DNA of 64,000 nt from Thelonectria olida (Eukaryota; Ascomycota; Sordariomycetes; Hypocreales; Nectriaceae), in NCBI GenBank assembly GCA_020736575.1, contig JAGPYM010000003.1, positions 2,294,001 to 2,358,000 of the forward strand, written 5' to 3'. Made by a program: the position numbers and the translations under genes. The notes beneath the pieces were generated by a model. The model was not told the origin of the DNA and searched no databases. It saw nothing but the letters and a program-made list of their open reading frames with translations. Shown one piece after another: positions 10,188 to 22,894 of this stretch (its first letter is position 1; every line of letters starts with the position of its first letter).

Positions 10188-12482
10188 ATGGATGAAAAGA
10201 AACCCGTCATTGCCGAGAAGCCTCCCTTGGTAATGCAGCCACCCAAGAGGAAGGTCTTTACGACGTTGCTTGCTCTGGTGGCGGCCCTATCTGTCGTGGC
10301 TTTCTTCCACCAGAGACCCTTGGAAACAGACAGGGAACGAGTTCTGGGCAAGGAGCCAGCAGGACAATGGACTTGGAATGATGTTAGTCCCCCGATTGTT
10401 GGTTTCCGAGCGCCATTGCTGATGTCCATTGCTAGGTTACGCCCAGCCGAGATCTGGCATGGGAAAAGTGCTATGATGGCAAGTTTGACTGTGCTAGACT
10501 CGACGTGAGTTAGACCAATTGATCCCATTGCGGGGGCTTGAACGAAATACTAAGTTGATATGCTCCTTAACCAGGTTCCGATGGATTGGCTAGAACCCGC
10601 CGGAAACAAGACTGTTCGCCTAGGAGTTCTCAGATTGGCCGCCAAATCAAGCGACAAGAAGCTTTCACCAGTCTTTGTGAACCCCGGCGTGAGTTTCCCC
10701 CTTACTTGCAGCGACGCCCTGTGGCCATAGCTAACAGAGCTTTAGGGACCAGGAGGATCAGGAGTACAATTTCTCAGACAGGCTGGCCATCTAATCCAAA
10801 CCATCGTTGGCGACAACCATGTAAGTCCTATTCATTTATCATCAAATTGCCCGGGAACCATGGAAATTTAACATATTTCCAGGACATTATCAGTTGGGAT
10901 CCTCGAGGAGGTAGGTTGGCACCTTACTTTCACACCACTTGACGCTTCTTTTGACACAATCACCTCTTAGTCGGTGTATCTACTCCCAGAGTCGAATGCT
11001 GGGGCTCCTCGCAGAAGCGGAAGGCCTGGTCCCTCCAGGAAACTCCAGTTGTTGACGAAAGGCCTGGTCTTGAGTACGATGCGTACTCTCGCGCCTTCGC
11101 CTACTCGGGAGCCTGTGAAGCCGCTATGGACCATACAGGCCTCATGAGCCATCTTGGCACCCCATCTCATGCCCGTGACATGCTTGAAATTCTCAAAAAG
11201 ACTGGTCACGAGAAACTTCGATACTGGGGCTTTAGCTATGGAACTGTTTTGGGAGGTGTCTTCGCAGCACTATTTCCTGAAAAGGTCGAGAGGATGGTCA
11301 GCGATGGTAAGCTACCAGGCACTAGGCTTCGTAACGTTCCAGGCCGAGCTCTGACATGCAACTTATCTAGGAAATTGTGACTATCACGATTGGTTCAAAC
11401 TGGACCACACGCAGTTCCTTGTCGACACGGATAAAATCCTCGACGCATTTGACAAAGCCTGCCATGAAGGTGGCCCAGACAAGTGCGCACTCTGGGCTCA
11501 ATCTGCCGAGGCCGTCCAAAACCGTCGAGCGGCTCTTCTTGAGAAGCTTAAGATATCCCCCGTTATCGTGCCGGCGTGGACACTCCCATCGGGACCGGAG
11601 CTTCCAGAGGTCATTACTTATTCCAAACTCCAACGACTGATGCAGACTATGCTCTACAGACCACAGAAAGCGCTGCTTCACATGGCTCGCATCTATGAGG
11701 CGCTAGAACGCGGTGACGGCCTGCCGTACTGGAACAAGGTACGGGAACCCGACGATGAGGACGAGACGCCTAAAGATAGCTGCTCGCTGGGCGAAACTCC
11801 CGCGACGTTGCCGCAGGAGACCGGAGCTGAGCCTGACGCGTTTCCGGCCATCATGTGCTCAGACAACGAGCAGGCGACGGACACGCCAGCGGAATTCTCC
11901 GAGTATGTCAAGGGAATGTTGAAGACCAGCCGATGGGCAGGTGCGGTTAATCTTTACTTTCACGTGCTCTGCTTGGGTAGGAAGGTCAGGCCTAAGTGGA
12001 AGTTCGACGAAGGTATTATGCCACTTCCATGATCTTTCGTGAAGCAAGTGCATGCTAACGTGTCGACTCTATCAGCGACTATCCAGGGTGAAACGGCCCA
12101 TCCGATCCTCTTCATTGGTAACATGGCCGACAACGTAACGCCTTTTCAAAGCGCGGTCAAGAACTCAGCCCGCTTCCCAGGCTCTGTCGTCCTAAAGCAA
12201 AACTCGTACGGCGTAAGTTATCCCCTTGCCTCACTCACGCTTATATGCTAAAGGGGCTCGGACACGCAGCACTGCTCGCTCGCCGCAGCTTCAACATGTA
12301 CTGCTCGTCACGTACGGGCGTACTTTCAGCATGGCACGCTCCCGCCGCCAGGGACTGAGTGCGATCCGGACTATGGGCTGCTTGATCTGCCATCGGATCA
12401 GCAGGTGAACGCGGAAGATGATTTGGCATCTGCTGTGTTGAAGTTGACTCATAAGGCGCACATCCCCCGAGGATTTGTATGA
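10188..12482 (+). CDS. Membrane-anchored alpha/beta hydrolase with TAP-like C-terminal domain
   Basis: Nine exons: 10188-10382, 10436-10504, 10575-10688, 10746-10820, 10883-10910, 10971-11306, 11371-12012, 12076-12212 and 12270-12482; 602 aa. A cytosolic tail of about 22 residues is followed by one hydrophobic segment (VFTTLLALVAALSVVAFF), then W.KCYDGKFDCARLDVP and the NPGGPGGSG oxyanion region typical of tripeptidyl-peptidase-like (TAP) hydrolases. The nucleophile is Ser249 in GFSYGT. The acid is about Asp505 in NMADNVTP, and the base is His533 in the GHCS motif formed across the last splice junction. The triad is complete. Family members release short peptides or hydrolyse esters outside the cytosol. 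Here the N-terminal anchor suggests a vacuolar, Golgi or cell-surface enzyme. The substrate cannot be told. Confidence 0.85.
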
Positions 12483-13001
12483 ATGCGAGTCTAGGAGTAG
12501 GTTTGGATATTTTTGGGTTGATAGAACGGCGTTGGTGCTTTAGAAATGTTTCATGTTGAGCTTGTTTATTGTGTGGGATATGGTTTACTGGATTATTTTG
12601 TAGCGTTTTATAAAGTAGAAGGCTCAGCTTAGCTGTATGGGCGTTTGATCTACGGTGTGCGTTCGTTTTAGAGATTCTTGTTCTATGAGTTGATATGACA
12701 AGTTGTATAAAGTGAGATTGGCATAGAACTGGACCGATAGGTCGTCGCCAGTGAAGCCCTTCCATGATGAATTGGCTCGAGATTGATGGAGTGTTTTCCT
12801 TGATTAGTCCAACTTCACAGTCATGGCTGATGAAGGCGAGAGGCGCTTCTTTGCCCAAAGGGTATCGTTGCTATCTTCACAAAGCGCACTCTCCAATCTC
12901 ATGCCATTCCACGAGCCTACCTCTGTTGAAGCTTGGCAGACCCCCTTCTCTCAATCGCCGATAACTCGTATAAGAAACTTCCCGATAGAGGCGTCCTTCG
13001 T
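12483..13001. other. Convergent 3' intergenic region
   Basis: About 520 bp between the stops of the hydrolase gene and the DUF3602 gene. The left half is AT-rich (12500-12720), consistent with terminator and polyadenylation sequence. No gene is seen. Confidence 0.5.
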
Positions 13002-13568
13002 CTATGAATCATGCTGAGGATGATGGTGCACCTTCTCGGGCATCTTCAGCCCCTTGTCGACCACATCCTTGATGCTCTGCTCCAGCTTCTCGCCGCGCAA
13101 CCTGTGCTCCTCGGTGGCCCTCTTGCGCTCCTCCTCGCCGTCGACCTGCCAGTTTCCCGCGCCACCGCGCCCGCCCAGCCCCCCGCGCACCTGGTTGTTC
13201 CGCTTGAGGCTGGCGGCGACGGCGGCGGCCGTCTTGTCGGCCATGGCTTCCTGCTCTTTGGCATCGGGCATGTTGGCCGGGTCGACGTAGTTCCCCGCGC
13301 CGCCTCGGCCCGCCCGCGTCGGAACGTGGACCGACGACCGGTCGGGCGGGGGCGCGACCGTGGTGCCTAGGTTCTGAGCCTCGAGATCCTACGTGATTTC
13401 GCAGTAGTGTGAGTACATAGCAGGAAGCGTAGCATACATATATGGCTGTGGGGAGGGAGGGGGGAGGATAATCACTTGGGACTCTTCGTCGGCTTTGGTA
13501 GGGGCGTAGTAGTTTCCAGCGCCGCCACGACCGACCTTGCGGTACACGTCTTGTTGATCTGCAGGCAT
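13002..13568 (-). CDS. DUF3602 (Par32-like) RGGAGN-repeat protein
   Basis: Two exons on the minus strand, 13568-13476 and 13388-13002; 159 aa. Three copies of the signature G-RGGAGN occur: KVGRGGAGNYYAP, RAGRGGAGNYVDP and GGRGGAGNWQVD, with charged, apparently disordered linkers and a His-rich end. This repeat defines fungal DUF3602. The best-studied member is yeast Par32, a phosphoprotein that down-regulates ammonium permeases when TORC1 is inhibited. Whether this shorter protein does the same is inference. The coding strand is strongly GC-rich, which also produces long meaningless frames on the other strand. Confidence 0.85.
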
Positions 13569-15255
13569 TTTTCTTCTGTTCAGGGGTCCTGATAATGATA
13601 ATGCACGAGAGAAACGTGGGAATGAACAACTCTCTTGTTGTTGCGAGAGGTGTGTCAAGTTTAGTTTCTTTTATGAGGAGAGGAAGCGGATAAGGCTCAT
13701 AGATGATAATGATACAACGTCATGATCTGCGCATGGAAAGAACTGTCTGATAAAGGGACTCATTCGATCTTTTTCCCCCTCCCCTTGGACGCCACCAGAT
13801 ATCCCGTGGGGGGAATGTCTTGTGTTCCATGGCCGCACTCGTCAGTGTCTGGAGATGCTATCTGAAAACCCATTTTCTGTGTGTCAACGGATTTGGGCAT
13901 GAGAATGGCCTTGGCGGGCGCCCACCACACAAACACCCAGACACCATGGACCAGGCCATTAAGCTTCTGGGGTAGATCGACGGGCCCAAAAAGCGCCCAA
14001 GAGCCAAAAGCCGCCCATGCAAGTCAGTCCGTCTTGACTAGGTCCAGGTTTATTGGCTGACCAGCTGGAGCTCGCGAGAAAGAAGACAACCGGCTGGGCT
14101 GGTGAGGTGATACAAGCTGCTGGACATAGTCGAACGAATGCAAGACTGGCTTCTCCTTCTCCGGTGGACCGTGGTGGTTGTTGGTACGTGCAGCCCTCAT
14201 TCATCTTCGCTGCATCTCGGAAGCCACAAGCTGGCCTCGACATGGCTGGTCTCAGCCCTGGACAGTGAGAGTTCCGAATGGAATTCGTTCGGGCTCGGCT
14301 CATCTTTCGCCATCGCAGTCACAGTCGCCGAGATCGGGCCTTGTCAATTGCCCACTGTTCGAGGCATGCATCGAGCTGACTGAACACCCTTCTCTGATAA
14401 CGTGCTAATCCATGCCCGAGGGGAGAGACGACGCTCGCTGCACCGCGGCCACCAGCTAGCATCAACCATCACCGCCTTAAAAAGATAAGCCACGACGGCC
14501 TCTAACCTCAAGAGGGCTCTACCCGCCGGGTGCTGGGGCAGGCAGGCAGGGTCCCTCCATCACATCAGACCAACAAGCGTTGCTGATCTCGGGAGACTGC
14601 CCTAACCCAGACAACTGGAAAGCATTTGTCTATTCGCACTTCCAACAAACATGTTGGGACGACTGGAGAAGACGCACCATTGGCACCCAACACGAAGAGG
14701 GGTCACCCTGGAATTTTCCCGAGAAACAATGCCATGAATCCACGTGGACAAGCCATATTGTGCTGATGCAGGTACAAATGTTGGGAGAATGCTGAGACCT
14801 ACAACAAGCTCGCTCTGCCGTCTCCCTCGTCCAGACAGTATCCATGGCAGTCCTGGAAGAGACTGGAACAACTTCCCTGCACAGTATGGCTCTCGACAAC
14901 GAACAGAGCTCATCAATGTACCCTCTCGTACTTCGGACAGCACTGGGTCCTAGTAGCAACACGCCCTTTGGCCCTGTGGGGTGCAAGCACTTCGTATCCA
15001 CCTGCGGTTCGGCTGTGCGAATACTTGCCTGATGGCGACAGCTTTCGGTATTCATTATACACGCATAAGGACAGATATTCGGTAAAGCGGGGAAGGCGCC
15101 AAAAGCATGCGACCTGTTTGCCCAGCCGCTGTCAAATCGATAGGAACAAGGCACCACCGGCAGTATTCTGGCCCAAGGTTGCCTTGCCCGATAATGGTTG
15201 TGGAGGAAGAAAGAATTCCAGTCAAGCCAAGCGAAGAAGAGGGCGGCCGGCCAAA

Positions 15256-15281
15256 AAAAAGAAAAAAAAAAAAAAAAAGGG
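15256..15281 (+). repeat. Poly(A) tract
   Basis: A run of A interrupted by a single G in otherwise GC-balanced DNA. No adjacent reverse-transcribed element was recognised, so it is treated as simple sequence. Confidence 0.7.
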
Positions 15282-18151
15282 AAAGAAGAAAAGTCCAGCG
15301 TCTCCATTCTCATCATGATGACGAGTCTCCCGGGTCACACCAGTGTCTTCCCCGTGGCCCACGAAAGCTTCTTGACGGGGCACAGGGCTTGATGCCCACC
15401 TCATAGTTAATCCATTTGGAGGAGGGGATTCTTGGGGTCCGGGTGTAACTGAACGTGTCCCGTGCCCTCTTCCAAAGACCGCTACGATATCCACCCTGCC
15501 CCAACTGTCATTCAGCCGACCATGTCGTTCGAGTTGGGGCCAAACTCGAATTGGAATTTGAGTCCTTGGAGCGGGCCTTGGACTATTGAGCCTGTCTTTG
15601 AGCGGGGGAGGCGGCGCACCCCGGATCGTCTCCCGTGAGGCCGATGCATGCGTCCTGAATGCGAGAAATCGAGGGACGAGCGAGACTCCTGAAGAGTTTG
15701 AGGCCTTTTCCAGCATTGCAGTTCCGGCTTGTAATTACATGTCCGGAGGCTCAGAGGTAGAGTTGGAAATTCGCTATTAAGGTTGTAAGCGTGTGGGAGG
15801 GGGATGAACCGCACTCACGCTGATTGGTCTAGTCAGGTTGGCTTACAGCCGCTTTGCGAATGTGTTTGGGGGGACTGGGTTCAGGCGAACTCTTGCCCAG
15901 TCAGCATCACCAACGTGGAAAACTTGGACGGCGCGTCATCATCCGTCGTATTTGTGGCTGGAAGCATCAAGGAAACAAAATAGAACGTGATAGGGACGGG
16001 TTCGTAGTGCCCGTCAGGAACGGGGTTGGTTAGGGCTTGAAAAAAGGTCAATGACGTCGATGTTAGTTCCGGCCTTGATTTTCGAGTCGGACGGAGCATT
16101 CGGAACGACGAGAGCAAATAATTATGTCGTTTCTTCTTACATATCAAGAGGACGAGGATATTTCCATTTCCAACAACTGATGGCCATTGCCATTGGTAGT
16201 TTTATCTCCGATGTCCAGGGCCCGGGCATAAGCGAATTGCGCTGTCGATGCAGTTCCCAGTCTGTCGCACGCAGATCTCCAGTCCTTATCTCAAGAAGGA
16301 AGCCTTCCGGAGCCATAGTCAGGAACGGTGATGCAAATCCCGAAGCTTTAATTCAGCCTCCCTTGCAGCACTGTCTCTGCGCAACGTTCAAGGAAATGTG
16401 TCGGGTGGAAGGTAATAATAATCAAAGATGGCCATCGAATCAATGAGTAAGGTATGTAGGTGGGCTCCGAGAAGGGAGGGTAGAGTCGGGGGTTGAGCTC
16501 CGTGCTCCAACATTCATCACCTTCCCCAGAAAATAAAACTTCGGAGACTCGGGTATAAGTTGGATAATTAAGGAAAAACGCGCCCTTCCGGAATCCCCGC
16601 TGGAGAAAGTGCGTTGCTCGTTTTTTAAAGCTATCCGGTCAGGGCAAGCAAAGTAAGCTTTGCCCTCCTCAGTTGCAACGCCGAGACACCACCCATGGCC
16701 TCCAGCAGTCGGATCTTGATCCATCCATGTGACCACGAGGACTAGACACCACCACCAGTCGCATCAGGTGGACCAACATCCTGGCGAATCCTGCTTTTCT
16801 CGCCATGGGACGAATATGTATCTTTGCGAATGCGGGCGTAAGAATTTCCGGCTCGTTGTGTTCTGCCACTGGCGTCAAATACTCCTCTCACCATGCCTCA
16901 ATGGGCTTGTCTCTTGCCACAGCCCTACTCGAACGAGCTTCAACCGCCGATGGTTGCCAGCGGGTGGCAGAACTTCGTGACAATAATTCGCATTGGTGCA
17001 GTGGGTGCCTTGCTTGCGAATTAGTCAGTACCTGCCGGGTACCTACAGCACCCATCTTCTGACGTGAGAATGGTAGCGAGGTCCTTGATAGACATGCGAT
17101 GCAATGGCAATGATGATGCCAGACATTATTATTAGTGAGCGCTCCTAACAAAAGGACCGGGAGGCAAATCGAGATTCTTGCACCCGGGCGGCTGGCACAG
17201 GATCCGAAGCAAAGAAGACAGCCCCTCCGTCGTCTTCCCGTTTTCTTGCCCTGTTCTGGTTCTGGGCTTGTTCTCTCTTTGTGAGTTCGCCCCTGGATAA
17301 CATAACCATTGAGGCCCCAGCCGCTGGACCGTCTAGACGTGCTTGGAGGTAAAAATTGCGGTGGCAGCTAAATTTGCTCGTCGAGAGCGCGTCCAGGCGA
17401 AAGGTGGCAGCGGTGGCACGTCCCAGCTGACGACTCTCACCTTGGAGAGGTACCTCTTGGTGAGTGAATGGCCGGTCGTCGCCTTCGCGCGTCTGGATTG
17501 GACACTGTGCTCTCTCCTACAACGACCCTCACCGTCGACTTCAAAGTGCCCCTCAGGCGGGGCATGCAACTAGGCCCTTCGGGACACCATGTTTCCTCTT
17601 GGGGCTTGCGATTGCTAACGCCACGTCCCTACATGAGGATAAAGTGGGCAACGGAACATGGAATGGACAATGAATTGGGGGGAACACACCCGTGCCCACT
17701 GAGGGGGACGCCAGCACACATTGATGCTTTTGTTGGAGGCATTCTGGCAGCATTGCAACAGGTTGGGAGAGCGAACGCTGCGACTGGGATACGTTGTGAT
17801 TGCGAGGGGAGAAGAGCCGAGCGAGTTTGAGAAGAGAGATGGACGAGTCTTGGAAGCGGTCGTCGTACCTTGCGTCTTGGGTGCTTATGCGCATGGCGTA
17901 AGGAAGTCACTGTCCAAGGTTGGAAAGCCAAAGCTCCAATGCCGTTCACAGTGCGCCCTGTGCTGAAGGGTCTCAGCCTCATTTGGAAGTTCCATTTCAA
18001 TTCAACCCTCACCAGCACAACACAATACAACGAAGCCATTGGCAGTTCTCGCCGGTGCTCGACTCGAATTCATTAGACAATTAAATGTCGAAGAAAAAAC
18101 GTACCAGCCAGGACAATGGCCCGTTTTGGCTACAACATGAAATTGCACAAG

Positions 18152-18171
18152 CAGATCAGATCAGATCAGAC
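18152..18171 (+). repeat. CAGAT pentanucleotide tandem (about 4 units)
   Basis: Three perfect CAGAT units plus a degenerate fourth. A short simple repeat in the gene-poor region. Confidence 0.6.
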
Positions 18172-21100
18172 AGCCGATACCACCATGGATAACTTACACG
18201 CAATTGCAAGGGCTATGTCAGGGCAGGGTTTCGTTCTAGGGGTAGGGCAGGGCCAGGTTGACGAACCGACGAACGCCTGACTAGATGCGGCCGAGGGAGC
18301 ACATTTGCGGGTGATAGGCTGGTAGCGGGGGTTAAATTGATTAATGGATAGGTTAGTTATGTACCCGTATCACCATTCGGCATCTAACAAGCAGCCTCTG
18401 CCTGGGTGGTCAATGATCGGAGTTGTGAGCCATTGATGAAGGTATCGAATTGGTGTTTCATCAAATTGGATTGCAGAACCTTCCTCAAAGCCAACGCAGC
18501 ACTGAAATGCGCTTCTGCATGGAGGTGGCGATGATTTTGAGAATATACTTTTCTCCTCAGAGGTTTGCTCCCCGCAAGAGGCCACTCACGGTCTCGTCCC
18601 TGTCCATAAGAAAAAAAAAAGATTCCATAGATTCATCATCAGTCGGGCTGATCCATGAACGATCCTTGCTCTCTCTTCGTCTTGCCGTGCCAGAATCCGG
18701 CCGCTCGCCTTCATCCGACACACAAGCTCCATTCCCCAACACGTGGGCTTCTCGAAATGTGCAAGACATGGCGTACTCTGAGCCCAACATCTCGGGCCAT
18801 GTTTCTAGGTTTTCTTACTCAGGACACGTATTGCTAGACCGAGAAGCCCCCGGAGATGAAGCTGGTGCCTGTTCTTGGAGTGAGGCCTCTGTCATGCTCA
18901 TCTACAAGGGAGTGAAGAAATGACAAACCAACAATCTGCTCCATCCCACCCGCGAAAGCCCCCCCAATAGCGACAACAAGGGGGGCTCAAGCTTTTCATC
19001 CATGAATTATACCTTGATATTTACATGCCTACAGCTTCACAAGGTCGAAGCACAGATGCTCACCGCAATAGGCGCGAATGCGACGTGCACTGGACCGGCA
19101 CAACCTCATGTTTGGGATTTCGATTCCCGGTCACAGGATCGATGCAACCTCACGCGCCTCCCATATTAGGGAGCTTAGTCATCGAATGCAGGGAGAATCA
19201 ACTGAGCAAAGCAAACAAGCAAGAGCCGTCAAGAACGACGGCCAGAGGTGAGACAAAACATCCAATCTTCTCTCTCATGCCAGCAAAGTGATAACAAAAT
19301 GTTTCTCGTCGCTATATACGGATACTGACACGACAACCAGAGTGCCTCATTCATAACGGCCACCATAGTTGTTGCAGCGGCCCTTGCTTGCAAAGAGAAA
19401 CACCCACCACACTCTCGTTTCGTCCGTTATGACTGGAGCGTGGGCCGCTTTCTATTTATTACTTTGCCCGTCTCTGGTTTCATCGGGAAACACCCCCTTC
19501 TCCGCTGCGCGCTGTGCCGGTACAGCCAGCCTCTTGTCCTTCTCCCTCTCGCCCTCTCGCCCTCCCCCGCCCAGTGTGAGGTGAGAGCGAGAGCAAAACG
19601 AGCGGAAGCCTTGATGAAAGGGGGCACAACTTCGGCAGATCCGGGGTCCCGTCAGGCTTCCCAATCTCGATGGGGGCGCCCCCCCTCCGCCCCGCGCGGT
19701 GTCCGGTCGGGTCCTGTTCTGTGGTGTCTGGCCACGGGACCAGTCTAGGAACAGAGGTAGAAGCAAAGGGCATACCACTAAACAGTGAGGTCCATGTCCG
19801 AGTCGGGTGACAGATCAGCCCAGAATGAAGGAATCGCAAAGGCGAGGAGACCGATTCTCAACAGACAACGAACGACTTTGCTGCGACGAACGACTCAGAT
19901 TTGTTGGCCCTTTGGCCCTGAACGCTTCCAACCACGCGAATCCGTATGTATTCGTACTGAAGTATGGGGAGCGAATTCTCCGACCTTCATCAACCGCGTA
20001 CCTGAGTCCATCCTCATTGGGACAAATTGCCTGTTTCCTGGATCTCGGGCACGACACAGGAGGGACTGGGACGAAGAAAGAGCAAGGACGGTGCTACAGA
20101 CAGTGCGAAGGCCCTCACAGGCTCAACTGGCAGCACCGACCAGTACAACAGTTTGGAAACGGGGACGGGGAAGCACTAACATGCAGCGCTGCTGCAACCA
20201 AACACGACGCTGCGCTGAGGTGGACAAAGCCCATGCCTCGCCGAAGTGGAAAGCACTGAAACTGTGCAGCACGCAGTACTTTGCCAGGTACATGTCCAAT
20301 GCTTTGTCCACAGTGCATTATGGCGTGGAAGTGGCCCTTGAATCAACCGCCAGGAGGAGGACCACGGCTAAGCCCCATTCGATGGCCTCTATCTATCCTG
20401 GCAGGTCACTAACCCCAGGGCATCCTCGGGAAACACCCCCTACCCCCCTTTCACACTCGCGGACAGTGTCAACGCTGAGGCCCGGGCGGCTTGAGACGCA
20501 CCCCTCCCCTCCCAGGTTCCCTCTCTCGACCAAGTACTCTGCTGCACCGATGATCGACCCGGGTTGTCAGTGGACCAATAATTCGCAAGTGACGCTCCCC
20601 ACCTGCCCGCCATTGAATGGCAGTCTCTCCAAGAAGGTACTTCGAATGTACCACACGCCCCCAAGCAGTTGCAGCGTAACACCAACAGAATCAGAATAGC
20701 GCCTGGTGGAAGGCGTTGGAACCGGTCCACGGCCTTGGCTCCTCGTTCGCTGGTTCGATGTCTCCTCAATGGCCCTTTTTTTTCTCTCTGGGCGAACCTG
20801 CTCGCCGAGATCCGGTGGCAGTGGGAGCGGCTGTCCTGTCCTGGTCTTTGTTGACCTGACTGTGCCGTCTCCAGTGAGAGTGACTCCCCCCCTTCCCCTC
20901 GAGTCCCGATAATCGCACAGGCGTCAATTCACCTAGGCAGGACACTCCCTCTCTCCGGTCGCTCTTGAGACCTTGGTAGGTACTTGGTTTGGTCAACTGC
21001 TTGCTACACCCGCCCCCGCAGTGCCACACACACCCCGGCCTGTGCTCCTCCCAAAATATTATTTCTCGTCTACTCTACAACGCTCCTCGGGAGACTTCAT

Positions 21101-21239
21101 CTCTCACCACTTTTATACCTTCCTTCAACATCCACGAACGTCTACCAAAGAGCAAGCCACAGCCTTCAATCTACACCATAAACCCGCGGTCGACCGACTC
21201 CCGCCGTGTCGAATCCGAGCGTATCCTACATAACAGACA

Positions 21240-22894
21240 ATGGCCTCTTCTAAAGTACGCCTCCGCCGCCCTCGATGACTGTTCCGCAGCAACCCAGCCC
21301 GGCCCTTGTCCTCCCATGACTTGGTGCCGTGCTGGGGCAGCATGCCTCCCAGCTTTGCTCAAAGGCCCAGATGTGCTGATCTCCTTTGCTCCTTTATCAG
21401 GAAATGCAGCAGTCCTCGAGGCCATTGACGCAACACCGCTCCCCGATGTCGAGTGCCTCGTCGGGCCTGACTGGTCGTCAAACCCACGCGAGAGCAAGCT
21501 CCCAACATTCCCTTCTCACGGGAGCTCTCAACGCAAACCACCGAGTCACCCGCCGCAAGTCCGTCACCAACCCGGCTGCCAACGTGGCAGCTCTGGCTGC
21601 GGCCCTTCGGGACAGTGAACGGTCCACGGCGGTTCCAATCTCCAACGGCCGCCGACACACCATGTCCAAGTCCGCCGCTGCCCGGGCAGCCATTGTGGAC
21701 AACCTCCCCTCCCCACCCGCGAGCCTGCCGACCAACAAGTCGATTCCCGATGCGAAGCGAGGCCTTAACGGGAGTGCCATCGATGATGACCCTAACGACG
21801 GCTCAGCTGACGAGGGAGCCATCAAGTTCCAAAAGGCTCGAACTCGACGCGCGAGTGATGGCCAGTCCCTCGCAAAGGAGGGCAAGAAGAGCAACAGGGT
21901 CGAGGTCCGCTGTGACAAGTGTGGCAAGGGCTACAAGCACAGCAGCTGCTTGACCAAGCATCTGTTCGTACCCCTCCCTCCGCCATGTCGTCCCCAATCC
22001 CACTGCCCTCGCTTAATCTCGTAGGGACACCGGTGGCCCTGGCGTTCGACTTTGCACAACAATAGCGTGACTGTGTGAACTAGATTTGTTGACTCGTCGG
22101 TTAGGTGGGAGCACACTCCCGAATGGAACCTCACCTCGAAGCTGCTCATCTCTAAGCACCAGCAAGTTCAGCTGCTCGAGGCCGCTTCTGTCTTGGTCGC
22201 CATGAATGGGCCGGTCAAGGACAGCGTGACAACGCCTCCTGATTCCGCCAAGGACTTCCCCAGTGATCCGGAGTCCTTGTCGCCCGCTGCCTCTGGGTAC
22301 TCGGACCCTACCGAGCGTCAGAGCTCCGCCGACACGACCCCGCCTCCGGCCGGCGAGGGGTTCAACATTGACGGTCTTTCGTTCAAGGGCTTCGGTGGTA
22401 ACGGTGGCGGCTTCTCCCGAAGCTACCAGTCCGCGCAGCTAGGAAGCTCCTTTGGCGGTGGCAGTGTTCCGCCGAGCTCGGGCTTTGGACACTTCCGCCA
22501 GCCTAGCAACGATTTCCGACCACCTTCGTCGGGACGTAACGCGACTGGCGAAGACGATAGAGACCTGGCAGCCGCGGTTGAGCTGCTCAGTTGCAGTTTT
22601 GGTAGCAACAACGGATCTCGGATCGTGACTCTGCCGTCGGATGCTCCCCCGGTTCCCCCTTTGCCAGCGCAGTATCTTGATCAGACAAACTCTTTGTCTT
22701 CTGCAGGCTTCATTAACAGCTTCCCCAGCCGACAGCCTGAAAGTTTTACTCGGGGAGAGATGCGACGTCCGAGCGAGGATGTTAAAATGGAAGACAGTGC
22801 CGAGTCGTCTGTGGACGATGATGATTTCGCTATGCGAGAGCGTGGCCGCAGTGAAGAGGAGGATGACGGTGTTTTTGGACGTATGGAGGAATAA
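21240..22894 (+). CDS. Fungal C2H2-type zinc-finger protein, probable transcription regulator
   Basis: Three exons: 21240-21254 (MASSK), 21401-21963 and 22105-22894; 455 aa. If the first intron is wrong, translation could begin at the ATG at 21404. Near residues 175-200 is one zinc finger, CDKCGKGYKHSSCLTKHLW followed by EHTPEW, whose last part is split by intron 2. It is followed by the block SKLLISKHQQVQLLEAA, also conserved in ascomycete relatives. The rest is Ser/Pro/Gly-rich, with acidic patches (SVDDDDF, SEEEDDGVF) near the C-terminus, as in activation domains. It sits alone downstream of a 7.7-kb gene-free region, as developmental regulators often do. The family is recognisable; target genes are unknown. 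Confidence 0.8.

Larger units (their letters stand above)
13569..21239. other. 7.7-kb gene-poor region upstream of the C2H2 gene
   Basis: Several frames of 100-300 codons exist (the longest at 19785-20699, +), but none has recognisable domains, splice continuity or conserved composition. They look like chance frames in GC-balanced DNA. Visible features are an A-rich tract at 15256-15281, a CAGAT tandem at about 18152-18171 and a CT/CA-rich leader at 21060-21239. It may contain extended regulatory DNA or noncoding transcripts; none can be demonstrated here. Confidence 0.5.

Noticed and set aside
15256..15281. Poly(A) tract as the tail of a retroposed element
   Set aside because: No target-site duplication or upstream reverse-transcribed gene body could be recognised.
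18152..18171. Possible CRISPR or structured array from repeated CAGAT units
   Set aside because: The units are five bases and contiguous without spacers, in a eukaryotic genome. It is a simple tandem repeat.
19785..20699. 304-codon open frame on the plus strand
   Set aside because: It has no domain, biased amino acids (Arg/Thr/Pro/Ser mix), no splice partners and lies in the upstream region of the C2H2 gene. Read as a chance frame.
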